DNA of 64,000 bases from Kitasatospora kifunensis (GCF_014203855.1 NZ_JACHJV010000001.1:5890001-5954000); one strand, 5' to 3'. Shown: positions 8,551-19,510, numbered from the stretch's first letter. Made by a program: numbers and translations. Notes: a model not told the origin generated them from the sequence alone.

Positions 8551-9636
8551 CTAGTGAGCTGGTTCGGAGATGCGTGAGCAGTAGCGGCAGATCCGGTCGA
8601 TGATCTGGTCTGCGGTCTTGGTCCACTTGAACGGCTTGGCGTTCTCGTTCCAGACCTTGATCCAGCTTTCGAGGCTGGCCTTGAGGCTGTCCAGCGAGCA
8701 GTGCACCCCGCGTTCGAGGCAACGTCGCTGCAGCTCGGCGAACCACCGCTCGACCTGGTTGATCCACGACGAGTACGTCGGGGTGAAATGCAGTCGGAAG
8801 CGGGGGTGTGCCAGCAGCCAGCGGTGCACCACCGGTGCCTTGTGGGCGGAGAGGTTGTCGCAGATCACGTGGACCGCCAGACCGGGATCGGTCTGGCGGT
8901 CGATCTCGTCGAGGAAGTCCCGGAAGTCCACCGCCCGGTGCCGGGCGGACACCTTCCCGATCACCTTCCCGGTCGCGACGTCCAGGGCCGCGAACAGGTC
9001 GACGGTGCCGTGGCGGATGTAGTCGAAACTGCGGCGCTCCGGTACCCCGGGCAGCATCGGCAGCACCGGGGCCGTCCGCTCCAGCGCCTGGATCTGCGGC
9101 TTCTCGTCGACCGCGAACACCGCCGCGTTCGCCGGCGGAGCCAGGTAGAGGCCCACCACGTCCCGGACCTTGTCGATCAGCAGCGGGTCCGGGGAGACCT
9201 TGAACACCTCCGTGCGCCAGGGCTGCAGCCCGAACGCGTGCCAGATCCTCAGCACGCTCGACGGCGAGATGCCGACCCTGCGGGCCAGTTCACGCTTGGA
9301 CCAGTGCGTGCCGCCCTCCGGGACCTCCTCCAGGGTTCGCACCACCACCTCCTCCACCTGGGCATCGGTGATGGTGCGCGGCACCCCGGGGCGTGGTTCG
9401 TCGGACAGCCCGTCGAGCCGCTCGCGTAGGAACCGGGCCCGCCACTTCGTGACGGTTCCGCGGTTCACGCCCACTCTGGCGGCCACCGCGATGATGCTGC
9501 CGCCCTCCGCACACGCCAGGACGATCCGCGCCCGCAAGGCCAGACCCTGCGCGGTCGTCCGGCGTTTCACCCACCCCTGCAACACCTGCCGCTCCACCTC
9601 CGAGAGCACGAGCGGCTCCAGCCTGCTGTCACCCAC
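8551..9636 (-). CDS. IS630-family DDE transposase
   Basis: This 361-residue transposase reads leftwards from a GTG at 9634-9636. The N-terminal ~130 residues hold two helix-turn-helix segments (IIAVAARVGVNRGTVTKWRARF and KRELARRVGISPSSVLRIW). The catalytic core shows the IS630 DDE set: D in FAVDEKPQ, D in CDNLSAHKAP, and E in NQVERWF. The last codons (SRISEPAH) read through the left terminal repeat, and the TAG stop is completed by the flanking TA, so the frame terminates in host target DNA. No frameshift is seen, so the element may be active. Confidence 0.93.
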   Translation of the reverse strand: MGDSRLEPLVLSEVERQVLQGWVKRRTTAQGLALRARIVLACAEGGSIIAVAARVGVNRGTVTKWRARFLRERLDGLSDEPRPGVPRTITDAQVEEVVVRTLEEVPEGGTHWSKRELARRVGISPSSVLRIWHAFGLQPWRTEVFKVSPDPLLIDKVRDVVGLYLAPPANAAVFAVDEKPQIQALERTAPVLPMLPGVPERRSFDYIRHGTVDLFAALDVATGKVIGKVSARHRAVDFRDFLDEIDRQTDPGLAVHVICDNLSAHKAPVVHRWLLAHPRFRLHFTPTYSSWINQVERWFAELQRRCLERGVHCSLDSLKASLESWIKVWNENAKPFKWTKTADQIIDRICRYCSRISEPAH

Positions 9637-9738
9637 AGGCCCAGGACACCGCGCTCACGCCCCAGACCGCAGCCGTTTCCCGGAAGTCGGTACACACGGC
9701 AACTCATGAGGCGCCGAACCGACTCCGAACCAGCTCAC
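8554..9738. mobile_element. IS630-family insertion sequence, intact
   Basis: The 1,185-bp element is bounded by perfect 16-bp terminal inverted repeats (8554-8569, GTGAGCTGGTTCGGAG, and its complement at 9723-9738). TA dinucleotides flank both ends (8552-8553 and 9739-9740) within a CTAG context, the known IS630 target preference. It carries one uninterrupted transposase. The insertion lies between nadK and the MocR-type gene and touches the latter's stop codon without changing it. Confidence 0.93.
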
Positions 9739-11234
9739 TAGACGGCCAGCGTCTCCACCGGCGGTGCGCCGCGCCAGTCCTGCTCGGCCACCGAGACCGC
9801 TGCCGCCAGCCGTGCGGCGGTCTCGGTGGCGGCCGCGGCGGGCACGGTCAGCGGGAGGCGGATGAAGGCCTCGAAGGCGCCGTCCGCCCCGAACCGCGAG
9901 CCCGCCGCGATCCGCAGTCCCACCTGCTCGCCGGCCCGGGAGAGTGCGGCGCCCGACAGGCCGGCGGTGTCGATCCAGAGCGTCATGCCGCCGATCGGTT
10001 CGGCGAACCGCCAGCGCGGCAGCCACTCGCGCAGTGCCGGTAGCAGCGCTGCCGCGTCCCCGCGCAGCTGGGCCAGCCGGTGTTCGCGGACCTCGCTGAA
10101 GCGTTCGCCGAGCAGGGCCGCGCAGATCAACTGCTCCAGCACCGCAGTGCCGCCGTCCGTGTGGATCCGGTCGGCGGCCAGTCGGCGGATCAGCGCGGGC
10201 GCGGCCCTGATCCAGCCGACCCGCAGCCCGCCCCAGATCAGCTTGCTGGCCGAGCCCACGGTGACCACCTGGGCGGCCCGGTCCAGCGCGGCCATCGGCC
10301 GGGGCCGCTCGTCGGTGCCCCAGGCCAGCTCCGCCATCGTCTCGTCGGCCAGCACCGTGGTCCCGGCGGCCCGCGCGGCGGCCAGCAGCTCGCGGCGCTG
10401 CTCCTCGCCGATCAGCGCACCGGTGGGGTTGTGGAAGTCGGGGATCACGTAGGCCAGCCGCGGGTTCGCTCCGCGCAGCACCTGGCGCCAGTCGTCCAGG
10501 TCCCAGCAGGGCAGCTGCTCGGGCCCCTCGGGCCGATGCTGCGGGACCGGTACCAGGCGGGTCTCGGCCTGCCGTAGCGCCCGCAGCACGTGGGCGTAGC
10601 TGGGCGACTCGATGGCCACCCGGTCCCCGCGCCGCAGCAGGGTGCGGCGCACCAGGTCGAGGCTGCTCATCGCACCGGTGGTGATCAGGATCTGGTCGGG
10701 GGTGGTGGCCAGGCCGCGCTCGGTGAACCGCTGGGCCACCACCTCGCGCAGCATCGGGACGCCGGTGGGGTAGTTGCCGTGGCCGAGCGCGTAGGCGGGC
10801 AGCTGCTCCACGGCGTGGGCGGCGGCCTCGGCGAGCAGCGGCTGCGGGGCGGCCGGCGAGGCGGCGCCCAGGTCGATGACCTGGCTGGGGGAGTCGGGCG
10901 GCAGCGGGAAGAGCGCGTCGGTGGGCGGTGGGCTGTCCGCGGGCAGCGCCGTCCAGCTGCCCGCGCCGCGCCGGCTGTGCAGGTAGCCCTCGCCGCGCAG
11001 CGTCTCGTACGCGGTCGCGATCGTGGTGCGGCTCAGTGCCAGGGCGGCGGCCAGCTCGCGTTCGGCGGGCATCCGGGTGCCGACCGGCAGCCGTCCCTCG
11101 CTGATCAGTCGGCGGACCTGGCCGGCCAGCACCCGGTAGGTGGGGCGGCGCTCGTCGACGGACTGGGGCGCGCGGGTGGCGCGCAGCAGCCGGGCGAGCG
11201 CGGGCGGGGTGACGGTGCTCTGCCAGTCGTTCAC
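9738..11234 (-). CDS. MocR-type regulator: GntR HTH fused to PLP aminotransferase fold
   Basis: Starting at GTG 11232-11234 the protein has 498 residues, the usual MocR length. Residues ~25-95 form a GntR winged helix (YRVLAGQVRRLISEGRLPVGTRMPAERELAA, SRTTIATAYETL). The remainder is a fold-type I aminotransferase domain with VIPDFHNPTGALI, LADETMAEL and the PLP-lysine motif VGSASKLIWGGLRVGW. It is divergent from a YczE-like membrane protein gene; MocR-YczE pairs are recurrent in actinobacteria and Bacillus, and the regulator probably controls that gene in response to PLP or an amino compound. Its TAG stop abuts the IS630 element. Confidence 0.9.
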   Translation of the reverse strand: MNDWQSTVTPPALARLLRATRAPQSVDERRPTYRVLAGQVRRLISEGRLPVGTRMPAERELAAALALSRTTIATAYETLRGEGYLHSRRGAGSWTALPADSPPPTDALFPLPPDSPSQVIDLGAASPAAPQPLLAEAAAHAVEQLPAYALGHGNYPTGVPMLREVVAQRFTERGLATTPDQILITTGAMSSLDLVRRTLLRRGDRVAIESPSYAHVLRALRQAETRLVPVPQHRPEGPEQLPCWDLDDWRQVLRGANPRLAYVIPDFHNPTGALIGEEQRRELLAAARAAGTTVLADETMAELAWGTDERPRPMAALDRAAQVVTVGSASKLIWGGLRVGWIRAAPALIRRLAADRIHTDGGTAVLEQLICAALLGERFSEVREHRLAQLRGDAAALLPALREWLPRWRFAEPIGGMTLWIDTAGLSGAALSRAGEQVGLRIAAGSRFGADGAFEAFIRLPLTVPAAAATETAARLAAAVSVAEQDWRGAPPVETLAV

Positions 11235-11240
11235 GCCAAT

Positions 11241-11287
11241 CAGTCCACCTGAGTCGAATTGGACCTGTCGAGCAGGTAAGTGGACTT
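11241..11287. promoter_or_regulatory. Candidate MocR operator: repeated TGGAC boxes
   Basis: In the divergent promoter region AATTGGACCT (11257-11266) and AAGTGGACTT (11278-11287) are direct repeats whose starts are 21 bp apart, two helical turns. An inverted third copy, CAGTCCACCT, lies at 11241-11250. MocR regulators typically bind direct repeats placed on one DNA face, so this is a good operator candidate for the flanking regulator. The assignment is inference. Confidence 0.6.
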
Positions 11288-11354
11288 CCCATGATGGCAG
11301 AGCGGCCCGGCCGTTGTGCGGGCCGATGCACAGCACCACGACAAGGAGTCCCAC

Positions 11355-11984
11355 ATGGCGATCCTCGCCCTGCCCCGCGACACCGCCACTCTCGGCCGCC
11401 GCCTGCCGCAACTCTTCGTCGGCCTGGTCCTGTACGGGGTCAGCATGGGCCTGATGTACCGTGCGGAGCTCGGCCTCGACCCGTGGGACGTGTTCCACCA
11501 GGGCGTGTCCCGCCTGGTAGGGCTGAGCATCGGCACCGTGGTGATCCTGACCGGTGCGGCCGTGCTGCTGCTGTGGATCCCGCTGCGCCAGCGCCCGGGC
11601 ATCGGCACCGTCTCCAACGTGCTGGTGCTCGGCGTGGCGATGGACCGCACGCTGGCGCTGCTACCCGCACAGCACGCCCTCGCGCCCCGGATCGTCCTGC
11701 TCGCCGTCGGGATCCTGCTGAACGGGCTGGCCACCGGCCTCTACATCGGCGCCGAGTTGGGCGCCGGCCCGCGCGACGGGTTGATGACCGGCCTGCACCG
11801 GCGCACGGGCTGGTCGCTGCGGCTGCTGCGCACCGGCCTCGAACTGACAGTGCTGCTGGTCGGAGTGCTGCTGGGCGGCCAGGCGGGGGTGGGGACGGTT
11901 GCCTACGCACTGTCGATCGGCCCGCTGGCCCAGTTCTTCCTGCATCGCTGCACACCTGCGCGCCTGCGGCCCCGGAAGGAATGA
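11355..11984 (+). CDS. YczE/YitT-like integral membrane protein
   Basis: AAGGAG at 11343-11348 (within ACAAGGAGTCCCAC) precedes the ATG at 11355. The 209-residue protein has about five membrane segments (LFVGLVLYGVSMGLMYRA, VVILTGAAVLLLWIPL, VLVLGVAMDRTLALL, IVLLAVGILLNGLATGLYIG, LELTVLLVGVLLGG) and the family motifs LGLDPWDVFHQG and GAGPRDGLMTGL. YczE-like proteins accompany MocR regulators and may export or import an amine or vitamin B6-related compound; the substrate is unproven. It is probably regulated by the divergent MocR protein through the TGGAC boxes. Confidence 0.82.
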   Translation: MAILALPRDTATLGRRLPQLFVGLVLYGVSMGLMYRAELGLDPWDVFHQGVSRLVGLSIGTVVILTGAAVLLLWIPLRQRPGIGTVSNVLVLGVAMDRTLALLPAQHALAPRIVLLAVGILLNGLATGLYIGAELGAGPRDGLMTGLHRRTGWSLRLLRTGLELTVLLVGVLLGGQAGVGTVAYALSIGPLAQFFLHRCTPARLRPRKE

Positions 11985-12047
11985 ACTTCGCCTCCTAACA
12001 CCGCCGCTCGTCGCGCGCCGGGGCCGGGGTCTCGTAAGGTCGTCACC

Positions 12048-13793
12048 GTGTTGGACGAGATGCGGATACGGGATCTTGGTGTCATCGACGACGCGGTGGT
12101 GGAGCTGGCTCCCGGCTTCACGGTCGTGACCGGTGAGACCGGCGCGGGTAAGACCATGGTCGTCACCAGCCTCGGTCTGCTGCTGGGCGGCCGCGCCGAC
12201 CCCGCGTTGGTGCGGGCCGGCGCCGAGCGGGCCGTGGTCGAGGGCCGCCTCGCGCTGCCCGCCGACTCGCCGGCCGCCGCCCGCGCGCTGGAGGCGGGCG
12301 CCGAGCTGGACGAGGGCGTGCTGCTGATCAGCCGCACTGTTTCGGCCGAGGGACGCTCGCGCGCACACGTCGGCGGCCGCTCCGTGCCGGTGGGGCTGCT
12401 CACCGAGCTCGGCGAGGACCTGATCGCGGTGCACGGGCAGAGCGACCAGCAGCGCCTGCTGCGCCCCGCCCGCCAGCGCGGCGCGCTGGACCGCTACGCC
12501 GGCGCCGCGGTGGCCGAGCCGCTGGCCCGCTACCGGGCCGGCTACCGGCGGCTGCGCGAGGTCAGCACGCGGCTGGAGGAGCTGACCACCCAGGCCCGGG
12601 AGCGGGCCCAGGAGGCGGACCTGCTGCGCTTCGGCCTGGAGGAGATCGCCGCCGCCGAGCCGGTGGCCGGCGAGGAACTGGAGCTGGCCGCCGAGGCCGA
12701 GCGCCTGGGCCACGCCGACGCGCTCTCCTCGGCCGCCGTGCTCGCGCACGCCGCGCTGGCCGGCGACCCCACCGACCCCGACACGTTGGACGCGGGCACG
12801 CTGCTCGGTCAGGCGCGCCGGGTGCTGGACGGCGTGCGCGGCCACGACGAGCGCCTGGCGACGCTGGCCGACCGGCTGGCCGAGCTCGGCTACCTGTTCG
12901 CCGACGTGGCCGGCGACCTCGCGCTCTACGCCGACGACCTGGACGCCGACCCGGTGCGCCTGGCCGCCGTCGAGGAGCGCCGGGCGGTGCTGGCCCAGCT
13001 GCTGCGCAAGTACGGCAGCGTCGAGGGGGGCACGGCCGAGGTGGTCGCCTGGGCCGAGCAGGGCGCGCTGCGGCTGGCCGAACTGGACGGCGACGACGAG
13101 CGGATCGAGGAACTGGCCGCCGAGGAGGCCGAGCTGCGCGCCGAGCTGGCGCTGCTGGCCGCCGAGGTCTCCGCGGCCCGGCAGGCCACCGCGGCCCGGT
13201 TCGCCGAGGCGGTCTCGGCCGAGCTGACCGAGCTGGCCATGCCGCACGCCAAGGTCACCTTCGACCTGAGCCGGCTCGACGACCCGGCGGGCCTGGAGCT
13301 GGACGGGCGCACCGTCGCCTACGGCTCGCACGGCGTGGACGAGGTGGAGGTGCTGCTCGCCCCGCACCCGGGCGCGCCGCCGCGCCCGATCGCCAAGGGT
13401 GCCTCCGGCGGTGAACTCTCCCGGGTGATGCTCGCCGTCGAGGTGGTCTTCGCCGGCGCGGACCCGGTGCCGACCTACCTCTTCGACGAGGTGGACGCGG
13501 GCGTCGGCGGCAAGGCGGCCGTGGAGATCGGCCGTCGGCTGGCCAAGTTGGCCCGCAGCGCGCAGGTCGTGGTGGTCACCCATCTGCCGCAGGTGGCGGC
13601 CTTCGCGGACCGGCACCTGGTGGTGGAGAAGACCAGCGACGGCACCGTCACCCGGAGCGGGGTCAAGACCCTCAGCGATGAGCAGCGGGTGCGCGAACTC
13701 TCCCGCATGCTGGCCGGACTGGAGGACTCCGAGCTCGGCCGCGCGCACGCCGAAGAGCTGCTCGCCGCCGCTCGCGGCCCGCGGGAGGCCTGA
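12048..13793 (+). CDS. recN: DNA repair protein RecN
   Basis: RecN is an SMC-like ATPase that acts at double-strand breaks. The 581-residue protein starts at GTG 12048 with MLDEMRIRDLGVIDDAV, has Walker A GETGAGKT (29-36), the Q-loop region VHGQSDQQRLL, a long Ala/Glu-rich coiled coil (~165-400), and the C-terminal signature KGASGGELSRVMLA followed by Walker B YLFDEVDAGVGG and the switch VVTHLPQVAAFAD. All functional parts are present and length is normal. Glycosyltransferase starts follow within ten bases, so the two are probably cotranscribed. Confidence 0.95.
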   Translation: MLDEMRIRDLGVIDDAVVELAPGFTVVTGETGAGKTMVVTSLGLLLGGRADPALVRAGAERAVVEGRLALPADSPAAARALEAGAELDEGVLLISRTVSAEGRSRAHVGGRSVPVGLLTELGEDLIAVHGQSDQQRLLRPARQRGALDRYAGAAVAEPLARYRAGYRRLREVSTRLEELTTQARERAQEADLLRFGLEEIAAAEPVAGEELELAAEAERLGHADALSSAAVLAHAALAGDPTDPDTLDAGTLLGQARRVLDGVRGHDERLATLADRLAELGYLFADVAGDLALYADDLDADPVRLAAVEERRAVLAQLLRKYGSVEGGTAEVVAWAEQGALRLAELDGDDERIEELAAEEAELRAELALLAAEVSAARQATAARFAEAVSAELTELAMPHAKVTFDLSRLDDPAGLELDGRTVAYGSHGVDEVEVLLAPHPGAPPRPIAKGASGGELSRVMLAVEVVFAGADPVPTYLFDEVDAGVGGKAAVEIGRRLAKLARSAQVVVVTHLPQVAAFADRHLVVEKTSDGTVTRSGVKTLSDEQRVRELSRMLAGLEDSELGRAHAEELLAAARGPREA

Positions 13794-13802
13794 GGCTCTC
13801 CC

Positions 13803-15065
13803 GTGGTGCCGACTGTCCAAGACCGCTCGGGACCTGGCATGGTGGCGACGGAATCAGATGTGAGCGGGTTCCCAGAACTGATGTCGGAGCGATACGACGT
13901 GGACCATTCCTCCGCCCGGGGCAGTGCGACGGGCCCGGACCCGGGCCAGTTGCACGTGGTGCTGGTGCTGTCCGCCGGCAGCGGCGGGATCGGCGCCCAT
14001 GTGCGCTCGTTGGCCCAGGGCCTGACCGCGCACGGCGTGAAAGTCACCCTGTGCGCGCCGGCCGAGTCCGACGCGCTCTTCGGCTTCTCCCGCACCGGCG
14101 CGGTCTTCCATCCGGTGGAGATCACCCCGACCTCGGGCGCCCGCAGCGACGCCACCGCGATCGGCGAACTGCGCCGCGCCTTCACCGGCGCCGACCTGGT
14201 GCACGCGCACGGCCTGCGGGCCGGGCTGCTGGCCGACCTCGCGCTGCGCACCGCAGGGCGGCTGCCGGGGCTGCGGCCCGAGACGCCGCTGGTGGTGACG
14301 TTCCATCACGCCCTGCTGGCCACCGGTCTGGAGCGGCGGCTGCAGCGGCTGATGGAGCGTCGGGTGGCCAGGGCCGCCGACCTGGTGCTCGGCGCCTCCT
14401 CCGACCTGGTGGCCAGGGCCCGCGAGCTGGGCGCCAGTGACGCCCGGCTCGGCCCGGTGGCCGCACCGCCGCTGGGCGTCGGCGGCCTGGACCGGGCGGC
14501 GGCCCGGGCCGCGCTGCTCGGCCCCGGGGAGGCGGACCGGGCGCTGGTGCTGGCCGTGGGCCGGCTCGTCCCGCACAAGGGCTTCGGCCAGCTGCTGGAG
14601 GCCACCCGCGAACTCACCGGTGAGCCGCGCCCGCTGGTGCTGCTGGCCGGGGACGGTCCGCAGGCCCAGGAGCTGGCGGAGCGGGTGGCCGCCGGGCAAC
14701 TGCCGGTGCGGCTGCTCGGCCACCGTACCGACGTGCCCGAACTGCTGGCCGCCGCCGACCTGGTGGTGATCAGCAGCCGCTGGGAGGCGCGCTCGCTGGT
14801 CGCCCAGGAGGCGCTGCGGTCGGGCGTGCCGCTGGTGGCCACGGCGGTCGGCGGGATCCCCGAGCTGGTCGGCGACGCGGCGGTGCTGGTGCCCGGCGGT
14901 GACCCGGCGGCGCTCGGCACGGCGGTGCGCGAGCTGCTGGCCGACCCCGAGCGCCGGGCCGCGCTGGCCAAGGCGGGGCCGGCCCAGGCCGAGACCTGGC
15001 CGGACGAGGCCGCCACCGTCGCGCAGGTGCTCAGCACCTACGACGAACTGGTCCAGCACGGTTGA
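13803..15065 (+). CDS. GT4-family glycosyltransferase
   Basis: The protein is up to 420 residues (GTG 13803; ATGs at 13839 and 13881 are alternative starts because the first ~45 residues are unconserved). It has the two-domain GT-B layout: an N-terminal acceptor domain opening LHVVLVLSAGSGGIGAHVRSL and HAHGLRAGLLADLA, and a C-terminal nucleotide-sugar domain with AVGRLVPHKGFGQLLEA, LAGDGPQ and the E-x7-E-type segment SSRWEARSLVAQEALRSGVP. It probably transfers a sugar to a lipid or cell-surface acceptor; donor and acceptor cannot be read. Its stop codon lies within the downstream terminator hairpin. Confidence 0.85.
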   Translation: MVPTVQDRSGPGMVATESDVSGFPELMSERYDVDHSSARGSATGPDPGQLHVVLVLSAGSGGIGAHVRSLAQGLTAHGVKVTLCAPAESDALFGFSRTGAVFHPVEITPTSGARSDATAIGELRRAFTGADLVHAHGLRAGLLADLALRTAGRLPGLRPETPLVVTFHHALLATGLERRLQRLMERRVARAADLVLGASSDLVARARELGASDARLGPVAAPPLGVGGLDRAAARAALLGPGEADRALVLAVGRLVPHKGFGQLLEATRELTGEPRPLVLLAGDGPQAQELAERVAAGQLPVRLLGHRTDVPELLAAADLVVISSRWEARSLVAQEALRSGVPLVATAVGGIPELVGDAAVLVPGGDPAALGTAVRELLADPERRAALAKAGPAQAETWPDEAATVAQVLSTYDELVQHG

Positions 15066-15099
15066 GCCGCCCCGGTGGCGGTTCCGGGGCGGCTCAACC
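15060..15099. terminator. Bidirectional terminator between convergent genes
   Basis: A perfect 16-bp stem (15060-15075 with 15084-15099) closes an 8-base loop. It includes the TGA stop of the glycosyltransferase and ends 17 bases before the stop of the leftward GH15 gene, so it serves both transcripts. Confidence 0.88.
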
Positions 15100-15116
15100 G
15101 TGCGTTCGGTACGGTC

Positions 15117-17135
15117 TCAGACCGGCTGCTGCGCGCTCTGCCGGTCGGGCTCCCGGGTGGCCTCGGCCGACAGCGGCTGCGGGGCCAGGTAGGCGGCGCC
15201 GCAGGCGGTCAGGCGCAGCGCGGTGTCGATCAGCGGCACGTGGCTGAAGGCCTGCGGGAAGTTGCCGACCTGCCGCTTGAGCCGCGGGTCCCACTCCTCG
15301 GCCAGCAGCCCGAGGTCGTTGCGCAGGGCCAGCAGCTTGTCGAACAGCTCGCGCGCCTCGGCCACCCGCCCGATCATCGCCAGGTCGTCGGCCAGCCAGA
15401 ACGAGCAGGCCAGGAACGCGCCTTCGTGACCCGAGAGCCCGTCCACGTTCTCGACGAGGTCACCGCCCGATGCGTCATGGGTCGGGTAGCGCAGCACGAA
15501 GCCGTCCTCGGTGGACAGTTCGCGCTGGATCGCCTCGATGGTGCCGATCACCCGCTTGTCGTCCGGCGGCAGGAAGCCCACCTGGGGGATCAGCAGCAGC
15601 GAGGCGTCCAGCTCGGTGCCGCCGTAGTACTGGGTGAAGGTGTTGCGCTCGGGGTCGTAGCCCTTCTCGCAGACGTCCGCGTGGATCTCCTCGCGCAGCG
15701 CCCGCCAGCGCTCCAGCGGGCCCTCGGCCTCGGTCTGCTCGATCAGCTTGATGGTGCGGTCCACCGCGACCCAGGCCATCACCTTGGAGTGGACGAAGTG
15801 CCGGCGCGGTCCGCGCACCTCCCAGATGCCCTCGTCGGGGGCCTTCCAGTGCTCTTCCAGGTAGCTGATCAGGCGCAGCTGGAGCAGGTGGGCGTGGTCG
15901 TTGCGGGACAGCCCGGTCATCTGCGCCAGGTACAGCGCCTCGACCACCTCGCCGTAGACGTCGAGTTGCAGCTGGTCGGCGGCGCCGTTGCCGACCCGCA
16001 CGGGCTGGGAACCCTCGTAGCCGGGCAGCCAGTCGAGCACCGACTCGTTCAACTCGCGCTGGCCGGTGATGGTGTACATGATCTGCAGGTTCTCCGGGTC
16101 GCCGGCCACCGCGCGCAGCAGCCACTCGCGCCAGGCCCGCGCCTCCTCCCGGTAGCCGGTGCGCAGCAGCGAGGAGAGGGTGATCGCGGCGTCCCGCAGC
16201 CAGGTGTAGCGGTAGTCCCAGTTGCGCTCGCCGCCGAGGTCCTCGGGCAGCGAGGTGGTGGGGGCGGCGACGATGCCGCCGGTGGGGGCGTAGGTGAGCG
16301 CCTTGAGGGTGATCAGGGAGCGGACCACGGCGTCGCTGTAGGGGCCCTGGTAGGTGCACTGGGCGACCCAGTCCAGCCAGAACTTCTCGGTCAGCTCCAG
16401 CGAGCCCTCCGGGTCGGGGATCTCCGGCGGCGGCAGGTGCGAGGCCTGCCAGGTGAGCGCGAAGGCCACCCGCTCGCCGGCCGTGATGGTGAAGTCGGCG
16501 TAGGTGGTCAGGTTCCGCCCGTAGGTCTCGGCCTCACCGTCCAGCCAGACCGAGTCGGGCCCGGCGACGGCGACGGTGCGGTGCACGTCCCCCACCTCGA
16601 CCCGGTGCACCCAGGGGACGATCTTGCCGTAGCTGAACCGCATCCGAAGTGCCGAGCGCATCCGCACCTGGCCCGAGACGCCCTCCACGATCCGGATCAT
16701 CTGCGGCACCGGTTCCTGCCCGCTCAGGTGCCGCGGCGGCATGAAGTCGATCACCCGCACGCTGCCGCGCGGGGTGTCCCACTCCTGCTCCAGGATCAGC
16801 GAATCGCCCCGGTAACGGCGCCGGTCGGCCGGCACGGCGGGGGCCGACGCGCTGCTCGGCACCGCCTTGAGATCACCCGTATCGGTGAACGGTGCGCGCG
16901 GCGCCGGAGCGGTCGGCAGCGCACCGGCCTGGTCCTGGGGGAGAACTGGGGCCGCCTCGGCGGGGCCGATCCGCCAGAAGCCGTGTTCATCGGTGCCCAG
17001 CAGGCCGGCGAAGACGGCAGGGGAGTCGAATCGGGGCAGACAGAGCCAGTCCACGGCGCCGTCTCTGCTGACCAGGGCGGCGGTCTGCATGTCTCCGATA
17101 AGTGCGTAGTCCTCGATACGGCCGGCCACGTGCAT
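15117..17135 (-). CDS. GH15 family glucoamylase/trehalase-like hydrolase
   Basis: Start at ATG 17133-17135 (MHVAGRIEDYALIGDMQTA) gives 672 residues, typical of the actinobacterial GH15 group; the longer open frame upstream is Pro/Arg-rich and non-coding in appearance. An N-terminal beta-sandwich precedes an (alpha/alpha)6 barrel with NWDYRYTWLRDAA. The two GH15 catalytic glutamates are visible as E439 in GIWEVRG and E614 in AEEWDPRL. The mycobacterial relative is a trehalase, so trehalose or another small alpha-glucoside is the likely substrate rather than starch. No signal peptide, so cytoplasmic. Residues ~65-105 (GPAEAAPVLPQ to SSASAPAVPAD) are a non-conserved insertion. Confidence 0.9.
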   Translation of the reverse strand: MHVAGRIEDYALIGDMQTAALVSRDGAVDWLCLPRFDSPAVFAGLLGTDEHGFWRIGPAEAAPVLPQDQAGALPTAPAPRAPFTDTGDLKAVPSSASAPAVPADRRRYRGDSLILEQEWDTPRGSVRVIDFMPPRHLSGQEPVPQMIRIVEGVSGQVRMRSALRMRFSYGKIVPWVHRVEVGDVHRTVAVAGPDSVWLDGEAETYGRNLTTYADFTITAGERVAFALTWQASHLPPPEIPDPEGSLELTEKFWLDWVAQCTYQGPYSDAVVRSLITLKALTYAPTGGIVAAPTTSLPEDLGGERNWDYRYTWLRDAAITLSSLLRTGYREEARAWREWLLRAVAGDPENLQIMYTITGQRELNESVLDWLPGYEGSQPVRVGNGAADQLQLDVYGEVVEALYLAQMTGLSRNDHAHLLQLRLISYLEEHWKAPDEGIWEVRGPRRHFVHSKVMAWVAVDRTIKLIEQTEAEGPLERWRALREEIHADVCEKGYDPERNTFTQYYGGTELDASLLLIPQVGFLPPDDKRVIGTIEAIQRELSTEDGFVLRYPTHDASGGDLVENVDGLSGHEGAFLACSFWLADDLAMIGRVAEARELFDKLLALRNDLGLLAEEWDPRLKRQVGNFPQAFSHVPLIDTALRLTACGAAYLAPQPLSAEATREPDRQSAQQPV

Positions 17136-17795
17136 CTCCAGTTCGCGGTAGTGCTCGGCGGTCGCCGACGGAGGCGAGAGCGGATCCTGCGGGGCCGGGG
17201 GGTGACGCGGATGCCAGGGCCAAGGGCCGCTCGGAGCCGCTGGTGGCGGTGGCCGAGGAGGGGCCGCGCGACAGTGTCGATGAACCGCGCACGGTGGATT
17301 CCTGGACTGGCATGGCAATGAACTGGTGGTGCGGGGAGTCCGGTCGCGCATCGGGGACGGAGAGGTGTCGTCCGGACCCCTCGTCCTCGGCTTGCTCTGC
17401 TGTCGGCGATGCGTCCGTGCAGGATACGACGCCAGAGCTGGGCTCAGCACCCGGAAACGATCAGGTACCGCCGTCTGCTCAGGCGCAAGGGTCGAAAGTA
17501 GCCCGCATGGGTGAGAACGCCGGTTTGAACGGGGCATCCGGCCGTGATCATTCCGGGTCATCCCGCTCTGGTCAGGTCGGCCGTTGTCCGCGCCGACCGA
17601 TCACTCTCGTGAGCCATCGGGCGGGCGTGGGACGGCGTCCTGTCCTGCTCGCTGATACCCTGGTATCCCGTGGACTGGTGGATAAACCGCCCCGGACCCG
17701 CTGACTGACGACCCCGAAGAATCGGCTTCTCGTCTCCTCAGTGGACCGCACATCCACCGGCGTCATCCTCGACAGCGACCCACGGGAGCCCCCTC
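17136..17795. other. 660-base divergent intergenic region upstream of pyrG
   Basis: No conserved protein was found on either strand. The region must contain the promoters of the leftward GH15 gene and of pyrG. A perfect 6-bp-arm palindrome, GATACC-CT-GGTATC, lies at 17654-17667, about 130 bases before pyrG, and could be an operator. The GH15 coding frame continues open into this region but without conserved residues. Confidence 0.5.
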
Positions 17796-19472
<1,677 letters not shown>

Positions 19473-19510
19473 GGCCGACCGGTCCAAGCGCCGTCTGTAG
19501 GCGTTCCTCT

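Noticed and set aside
11661..13820. Long minus-strand open frame across recN
   Set aside because: Low-complexity Gly/Gln/Arg translation opposite a complete RecN; explained by codon bias.
15075..17321. Long open frame on the plus strand antisense to the GH15 gene
   Set aside because: Its translation is Gly/Val/Arg/Gln-rich with no family resemblance; it is the usual high-GC mirror of a real gene whose GH15 catalytic motifs are intact.
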